Assembly (NCBI GenBank): GCA_033239125.1
Contig: BSWB01000006.1
Coordinates: 34,216,001 to 34,280,000, forward strand
From: Fagopyrum homotropicum
Lineage: Eukaryota > Streptophyta > Magnoliopsida > Caryophyllales > Polygonaceae
DNA: 64,000 bases
Direction of reading: 5' to 3'
In this document: one piece after another, positions 58,199 through 64,000 of the stretch
How positions within the stretch are numbered: position 1 is the stretch's first letter
Layout of the letters: every line of letters begins with the position of its first letter
The notes under the pieces: generated by a model
The model's input: the letters and a program-made list of their open reading frames with translations, nothing else
What the model was told of the DNA's origin: nothing
The model's database searches: none
Program-made: the position numbers and the translations under genes

Positions 58199-58519
58199 CT
58201 AATGGGATGGTCCGGCTGGACCCTCCTCTGGTGGGTACGGGAAGTGGCTGAAGAAGTGCTCCTGCCGGCGGTAGAGCGTGTCTATGTGGGCCTCCAGAGC
58301 ATCCATCCTCTGCCCAAATGAAGTCTCAAAGCTGGCTTGCCAAGCCAGCTGTTGAGCCTCTAGCTGCTGCTGATGAGCCGTCTGCCAAGCATCTTGCCGG
58401 CAGTCAAAATGAGTGGTCATAGAGGAAGCGAAGCTGGACTGCCACGCCTGCTGCTGCTCAAGCATGGACCGCTGGTACTCGGTCTGTCATGCCTGATGCT
58501 GGGTGGTCAAGGTTGCCAT
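58199..58519 (-). pseudogene. Gln-rich coiled-coil fragment of nested element
   Basis: Minus strand, open from 58465 (MLEQQQAWQSSFASS) to a stop at 58199, with the frame extending upstream through one stop to about 58519 (MATLTTQHQA). Repeated QQxAWQxSF text and an Ala/Gln/Leu pattern suggest a coiled coil. Similar Gln/Trp-rich ends occur in proteins encoded by plant gypsy elements upstream of the 3' purine tract; the exact family is not certain. Confidence 0.5.
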
Positions 58520-58544
58520 CTGATAGTGATTCCATCACCTATCA

Positions 58545-58804
58545 CGTTGGCATGATAAGAATATCATTCCAAAAGACCTCAAAGAAGGAGATCAAGTTCT
58601 CCTCTTTAATTCCCGACTTCGACTCTTTTCAAATAAGCTTAAATCTCGTTGGACTGGGCCTTATGTGATTAAACGTGTTTTTCCCCATGGAGCAATTGAA
58701 GTATGGGGTGAGAAGTGAGGAAGTTTCAAGGTGAATGGTCAACGACTTAAGAAGTACTCACCGGAGCTCCAAGTTGAGGAAATCGCTCCGATTGTCCTCA
58801 TTTG
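58545..58804 (+). pseudogene. Athila pol C-terminus
   Basis: Continues the integrase frame after the nested insertion: WHDKNIIPKDLKEGDQVLLF, KSRWTGPYVIKRVFPHGAIE, one stop (TGA near 58717), GSFKVNGQRLKKY, ending VLI stop at 58804. It joins with KERVKR at 56030 when the insertion and one TSD are ignored. Confidence 0.88.
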
Positions 58805-59042
58805 AACATAGGAATGGTCTAGCTACAGACCCAACACAAAGCGCTTCTTGGGAGGCAACCCAATGTATTGCATTATCGTTTTTGTTTTCTTTCTTTCTTT
58901 CTTAGGTTAGTTTAGGTTAGATGTTGTTTTTGTTTGTTTCCCCTCGATACCCTCCGGTATGTTGTGTTTTTGGATGTCAGGAATAAGGAATGGGCAAGAG
59001 AAGAGAAGAAAAGACGGAAAAAAAAAAATTTACGAAACTTGG
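58805..59042 (+). other. Post-pol Athila untranslated region
   Basis: Contains AGCGCTTCTTGGGAGGCAAC, a recurrent text just after Athila pol. No open frame. It leads into the CCACGGCCGTGG-rich stretch. Confidence 0.6.
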
Positions 59043-59208
59043 ATTTTGGCACAGATCAGAGAGTTCCACGGTGTCCGTACAAAACCACGGCCGTGGAACA
59101 CCCCGACTGGCCGTGGTTTTCCAAGTTTTTGGCACAAATCAGAGAGTTCCACGGGTGTCCGAACAAAACCACGGCTGTGGAACACCCCGACTGGTCGTGG
59201 TTTTCCAA
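59043..59208 (+). repeat. Two-copy tandem repeat of about 83 bp carrying CCACGGCCGTGG
   Basis: TTTTGGCACAGATCAGAG (59045) and TTTTGGCACAAATCAGAG (59128) start two copies, each with CCACGG...CCGTGG twice. The left paralogue at 12290-12420 keeps one full and one partial copy. Confidence 0.8.
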
Positions 59209-59790
59209 AATTTTACGGCCACTATATATTTCCCTCTCCTTCACAAAAACACACTCTTCTTCCCCAAACCATGTTTAGAGAGCCAAAAATTGCCCCTTCT
59301 CGTGATTCCTCATCCGGAGACCGATTTGAACGATTCTTCAACCAAAAGTGGAGCAAATCGAATCCTTTACAAGATCCCATCAACAAACTCAGCAAACAAT
59401 CAACATTTGGGAAGGATTTTGGATTTTTTCAAATCCAAACCCTAGGTTTTCTCTCTCTCTCTTCTTGATTGATTTGGTTCGTTTTTCTTGCAAATTTCTA
59501 GGAGAACAGGACGAAATTGAAATTAAAAGTAGTTTAGGGCTGAAATTGCTGAGTTCGTTGTGCATTTGCTGAGTTTTTGAGGATTTTCAGAGAATTCCAC
59601 GGGACCGTACAATTTCACGGCCGTGGTTTTGCCAAGAACAGACCGTGGTTTTTTCTGTTTTGAGTGAAACTATTTAGGAGGAAGTCTAGTAGAAACAATA
59701 AGCAAAAGGGTGATGGTTCTTCTTCTTCTTCCCAACCCCCTCCCAATGAACCACCATCACCACTATCCCCTAGGATTTGTTGAAGATTTG
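59090..59790 (+). pseudogene. Athila env-like leader, right paralogue
   Basis: As 12290-12995: MFREPKIAPS frame (59271-59468), CTCTCTC run, then a Ser/Pro-rich frame (SSSSSQPPPNEPPSP). It ends in TTTGTTGA and AT-rich DNA. The assignment as an env-like start is positional. Confidence 0.45.
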
Positions 59791-60957
59791 TTGATATTTA
59801 TTAAGATTTGTATATCCATTTTTTTTTATAAATTTAATTTTATTTTTGTTTAAAACCCCAGCCAAAAAATAAATCCAGATTGAATTTGTTAAATTTGTTG
59901 TTACCAATCTTTACACTACAAAGATTCCTATTTAGGAGTATTTATAGTCAAATTTACTATTATAAAACAATTTATTATTTATCTAAAATTAGAAATTTCC
60001 AAATCTTCCTTTTTTTGATTTGGTAAATTTTGCTAACAATATCTGGCTTTATAATGAATATACAACGATTCTTCATCTCTAGGTCTCATCGGCCCAAAGT
60101 CATTGTATTGTAGATCATTGAATGTACTTTCTTTCTTATTGATGAAGGACATTTTTTTAAGAAACAATTAAAAAAACAAAAAAAAAAAGAGCATGAATTT
60201 AGTAAATTAGGAAAACCTCCTTACTTGATCGATACACTGTAAGTAATATCAATTATCTATTAAGTTGTTATCAAGCTAATGAAAATAATATTTATATAAG
60301 TTGTTCTAAAATCGGGAGATTGTTATATAATTCTATTTTTTTTTTGTTTGTGCAATTTGTCTCAGGGAATTGGATGACTAACTAGACTTCATTTGCTCCC
60401 AAATATTTTCCCTTATTTAAATATATTTTATGATCGATTTTTTCAGATTTGTTTATGTTGCAATTTGTATATTACATTTATTTTACATAAATATATTTTA
60501 TAAAATTTTCCAAATTTGTTTATGTTACAATTTTTTTACATAAATAAATTTTATAATTGATTTTTTCAAATTCAATAGTTTTTTTTTTTTTTTTTGTAAA
60601 AATGATTCTTTTTTGTTACAATTTTTTTTACATAAAATATTTTTGGGTGTTGATCGCTGTTTTTGGTAACAACTGAATGTTTTTCTGTTTTTTTTCTTTC
60701 TAATAAATCATTAAAGACGAAAGATCTTTTGATATTTTTTTCACAAAAATAAATAAATATCGTTTGAATTGAAATTCGTTATTTTTGTTTTTTAAATAAC
60801 TAGATTTGTTTACTATTAGTTGGATCTTTTCTAATTCCAATATTCTAAAACATTTGATTTTTAAAATTTTATTTTACGTAGGAATATTTTCAGAACACAT
60901 TAATCTTTCCTAGTTAAATGCGTTTATATTAAATAATATTATTCAGTTCACGTTTCT
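59791..60957 (+). other. AT-rich non-coding stretch, right paralogue
   Basis: Copy of 12996-14153; poly-T and poly-A runs, no gene seen. Confidence 0.5.
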
Positions 60958-61558
60958 ATGCCATTTTTTCAAAAGATTCAATATATAAATATACTAGCAG
61001 AAGCCGAAGATCTCGAGAGAAGATCTTTCATCCCTTCAATAAGTGTCTCAATATTCACGTTAATAAAGCTGCTTCTCTTGACTAGTTTGTATCCTCTTCG
61101 CTATCATTCACACCCCAAATTCTGGTGTTTCTTGTTTCTATTCAGCTTTGTCACTTTCATCTGCACAATCAACTTCTACTGCAGCAATCACATGGCGGAA
61201 CAAGGAAGCAAACCCCCGTAAACCAACCGCATAGAGTCCGTCTACGACAATCGCTCAACTTAACATGAATCATCATCGCCCGCAACGTAGATCACTATTC
61301 CGATCGAGTTCCGTACCTAACCCTAACACTTTTCCTATTTCCAATTCCAAACAAGACCCAATTTCTTCCTCTTGCACGTTTCGTTCAACTACGCCGAATC
61401 CGGATTCAAGAACAGGATCAAATTCGAAACTAGAAATCTCCGAAGAATGGAGTCTCTCAATGCGCTGTTATAATAAATCCACGACGAAAGTTACCGGCTT
61501 CTCGCGGCCCAATATCTCCTCAGACATGTCTTTAGTGGGGTTCCCGGTGCGATCGTAG
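60958..61558 (+). pseudogene. Unrecognised exon-like region, right paralogue
   Basis: As 14154-14760, both frames kept (60958-61221 and 61265-61558, the latter with SSDMSLVGF instead of SSDVSLVGF). Function unknown. Confidence 0.35.
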
Positions 61559-61638
61559 TTTTCAAAACAACAACGTTTGCGGGTTACTTCCCTAGTTTCT
61601 TTTTTTTGTTAATCCATACTACCAATTTCCTCTTTCTG

Positions 61639-61975
61639 GTTTATGTGCTACTCTCGCCATCATTGACCTTTAGTTTTGATCTTCTCGAATTCGTTTTGGT
61701 CAAATCTTGGATTCGTTATGGTCAAATCTTGAATTCCTTGCTCTGAAGCCCTTTGATGAACATCATGAGTTGAGAGCAGTGATAGTTCAATTGGATATAT
61801 GAATAATTGCTCTTTCAGGTTTATGTGCTACTCTCGCCATCATTGACCTTTAGTTTTGGTCTTCTTGAATTCGTTCTGGTCAAATCTTGAATTCGTTCTG
61901 ATCAAATCTTGAATTCCATTCTCTGAAGCCCTGGGATGAACATCATGAATTGAGAGCAGTGGTAGTTCAGTTGGA
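61639..61975 (+). repeat. Two-copy tandem duplication, right paralogue
   Basis: Same about 180-bp duplication as 14838-15172. Confidence 0.8.
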
Positions 61976-61999
61976 TTGATTAATTGTTGTAATTTTAAT

Positions 62000-62095
62000 A
62001 TAGAGATAATACGTGATAATATCGAGATCGAGATAATACGTGATAATATCGAGATCGAGATAATACGTGATAATATCGAGATCGAGATTATAAGA
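62000..62095 (+). repeat. 27-bp minisatellite, about 3 copies
   Basis: Same unit as 15200-15425 but with three full copies and a partial one. Confidence 0.9.
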
Positions 62096-62099
62096 ATAG

Positions 62100-62965
62100 T
62101 AATTACTAATGCATTTAGAATCCCGAGCATATGAAATGTACGATCTAGGGTGTAAAATTGCTAATTTTTTAAAACCTAGATGTATTCTTTTCTTTTTTTT
62201 TTTCTTAGTTGAGCAATGGAAGTTCAACTGTCATTACTGACCATCTTTTCTGTCTCTAGCATATGCTCTATTTGTTGTTGTCGCTCCTCTTTGAATAACA
62301 GTTGAGGTCGCTGCTTAAATTTTTTAAGAGCTTGGATGAGTACCATCGATTCTGCTGTTTCTGCTATGATATTCATGAAAGATTTAATCTTGAGCGCTTT
62401 CAAAAGCTTTGATGTTACTACGATAGTTTAACCATCCTTTATTTCTCTAGTCTATGCTTTCTCGAGTATTAACCTTAAACTTCTCATCTGTTATCTCATC
62501 TGCCATTGAAATAACCCAACAAATTTGTACGGATTTTTCTCCTGCTATGATATTCATAAAATATTATTTTATACTCCGTTTTAAGGATTTACGTTGGAAA
62601 TCTTGTTTGATTTGATTCATTATCGTTGTATCCGCATTATTCTCTCTCTATATTTTGAAATCTATGTCGTATCAATGAAGCGTATATATGATTTTTTTTG
62701 AAACTGATCTTTTATGAATTTGTATTGTAGGTCAAGTTGGACGAGTTTATTACAAGTTCAACAACTTAGGAAGATGGTGGACGAAATGAAGATCTACCGG
62801 AGGGGAACAACTTTTTTTTTTTTTATTTCTTAATCAAATCATCTACCTCATAAGCATTTTTCTTCCACGATCTACCTATAATACTCTAGGATCCATTCTA
62901 CTCGTGTTTGATTATTTATTTCTACGTGGCTGTGATTATTGGTGACATATATACCCATCTAATTT
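62100..62965 (+). repeat. Array flank and spacer with exon-like segment at 62731
   Basis: Copy of 15430-15950 to about 62620, then spacer with TATTGTAG and GTCAAGTTGGACGAG (62731). Here the spacer is complete, whereas the left paralogue jumps at about 15950 directly into U1's left arm. Confidence 0.6.
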
Positions 62966-63150
62966 CTATAATACAAATATGTGATCATCATCATCATCAT
63001 CATCGTAAATTCTTCCTTTTGTTTCTTCACATGCACATAAGTAACTTTGATTGACATGATTCATTTTTGCGAAAGCTCTCTTGAGCAACCAATAATGTTC
63101 TTTAGAAAGACGAAGCTTCTTACGAAGAGGAATCAATCCACCACCGTCAT
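62966..63150 (-). pseudogene. Homeobox-like fragment, U7
   Basis: Minus-strand GLIPLRKKLRLSKEHYWLLKRAF, poly-Asp run downstream. Same captured piece. Confidence 0.4.
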
Positions 63151-64000
63151 CGTGATCCTCTATATCGGTGTTGGAAAATATGAAGACAAAATTCATGGCA
63201 TCGTGGGATGTGTTTACTACACACGCTAAGTTTCTCTTTTTTGATTTCACACTTTTGTTATTTTATGCCTTTGTTCTGGCCTCTTTAGTTTATTGCAATA
63301 ATGATATTTTGATTTATAGAGAATGCTCAAGTCATGATTCTCTTTAGTTTCACATGCGCATAAATTTTTTGTTGTGGATGTTGTTTATAGTATAGCTCAC
63401 AAACTCAAACCTACTATCATATTAATTGATGAGGTTGATAGCTTTTTGAGGAAACGTCGCAACTCGGCCATAACCTTTGTTGATTTATCTCATAATTCTC
63501 CTTATTTTCTTTTTATTACAAAATCACTTTTGTCCCTAAATATTGAATGCCCAATCTTTTTTGCCTCAGTTTGCCTTGGTAAAGTCCGAAACCAGTCACA
63601 AAGAAACATAAAAAAAGTATGACAAAATATATGGGAAAAAGTTGGTTATTCCTATAGAGGTTGTATCTTAGAAAAAATGATACAACCTCAAATGAAATAG
63701 ACAACTTTTTCTCACATATTTTGTCATACTTTTGTTTATGTTTCTTTGTGATTGCTTTCGGACCCTACCAAGGCAAACTGAGGCAACAAAGATTGGAAAT
63801 TCAATATTTAGAGACAAAAGTGTTTTTGTAATAAAAAGAAAATAATGAGATTTATGAGATAAATCAGCAAAGGTTGATGCCGACTTGCGACGTTGCCTCA
63901 AAAAGCTATCAACCTCATCAATGAATATGATAGTAGGTTCGAGTTTGTGAGCTAGACTAAAAACAACATCCACAACAAATATTCATGCGCATGTGAAACT
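63151..64000. repeat. Hairpin unit U7, cut by window end
   Basis: Left arm with WDGFTT-type piece (reads WDVFTT, one change) and Walker B frame (63374-63622 open part, IILIDEVDSFLRKRR). Centre stem 63657-63689. Right arm 63668-63973 on minus (IIFIDEVDSFLRQRRKSASTFAD) runs to the window edge. Confidence 0.85.

Larger units (their letters stand above)
56034..58544 (-). mobile_element. Internally deleted LTR element nested in Athila integrase, TSD CGTTG
   Basis: Bounded by CGTTG at 56029-56033 and 58545-58549. Orientation is minus, from the purine tract AGTATGGGGGAG next to 57544. It has one full LTR (56034-57543), about 980 bases of interior, and at the other end only 24 bases of the second LTR (58521-58544, identical to 57520-57543). 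So most of the 5' LTR plus PBS, gag and pol were deleted. A GGTATGGGGGAGG-like second purine tract lies near 58110. Confidence 0.85.
53065..59790 (+). mobile_element. Plus-strand Athila-type element, pol region, truncated both ends
   Basis: Holds the end of the linker, RT, RNase H, integrase and the pol C-terminus, then the post-pol text with GGGAGGCAACCCAA typical of Athila, and the start of the env-like region. Gag, protease, PBS and LTRs are absent. It is interrupted by the nested element at 56034-58544. Scattered CCACGGCCGTGG motifs occur before RT and after pol but not in pol. Confidence 0.85.

Overview
This is plant nuclear DNA, most likely from a repeat-rich, probably heterochromatic region of a eudicot. 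The clade is inferred from the transposon families and low coding density; the species cannot be told. Evidence includes LTR retrotransposons with tRNA-Met and tRNA-Asp primer sites, a Mutator-like element with a 9-bp target duplication, splice-like exon edges and strong AT richness. I see no intact cellular gene, no rRNA gene, no CRISPR array and no bacterial-style operon. Almost every long reading frame is a decayed retrotransposon frame or a captured gene fragment.

Layout: 1-107 is a scrap of retrotransposon family B. 108-9590 is E1, a 9.5-kb Ty3/gypsy chromovirus-like element (plus strand). 9591-12289 holds a piece of a solo LTR, a short AAA-ATPase gene fragment and a broken Athila-type element (minus strand). 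12290-15980 is a tail of a second Athila element, an AT-rich stretch, an exon-like reading frame and a 27-bp minisatellite. 15990-37815 is a tandem array of about 1.9-kb units. Each unit carries a roughly 1-kb inverted repeat made from a fragment resembling the Msp1/ATAD1 AAA ATPase, plus a homeobox-like fragment and an exon-like fragment. The array is interrupted by family B element (19053-28636, TSD CTCTA), a non-autonomous Mutator-like element (31081-32624, TSD TTTCTATAA) and a solo LTR (36521-37714). 37816-53064 is the minus-strand Athila element (gag, protease, partial RT, tRNA-Asp PBS, 5' LTR), split by E2 (38957-48654, minus strand, TSD TATCT), a sister of E1. 53065-59790 is a plus-strand Athila pol region, split by a deleted LTR element (56034-58544, TSD CGTTG). 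59791-62620 repeats the AT-rich block, and 62620-64000 starts another hairpin-array unit.

History: the block at 9591-16000 and the block at 37281-62600 are paralogous, offset by about 27.7 kb at their left ends. They differ by the E2 insertion in the right copy and a roughly 9.4-kb deletion in the left copy. E1, E2, B and the Mutator-like element arrived later. E1 has mismatched flanks, which suggests ectopic recombination (or a mis-join).

Most unusual: (1) the tandem array of long AAA-ATPase-derived hairpins, which could in principle make double-stranded RNA matching a cellular gene; (2) three Athila-related elements that each carry many dispersed copies of their own roughly 12-bp quasi-palindrome (CCACGGCCGTGG, CCTCGGTCGAGG, CCGCAGGGGCGG); (3) E1 and E2, which share the same disabling mutations yet have nearly identical LTR pairs, implying spread of an already dead template. 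All similarity statements are by eye; no search was run.
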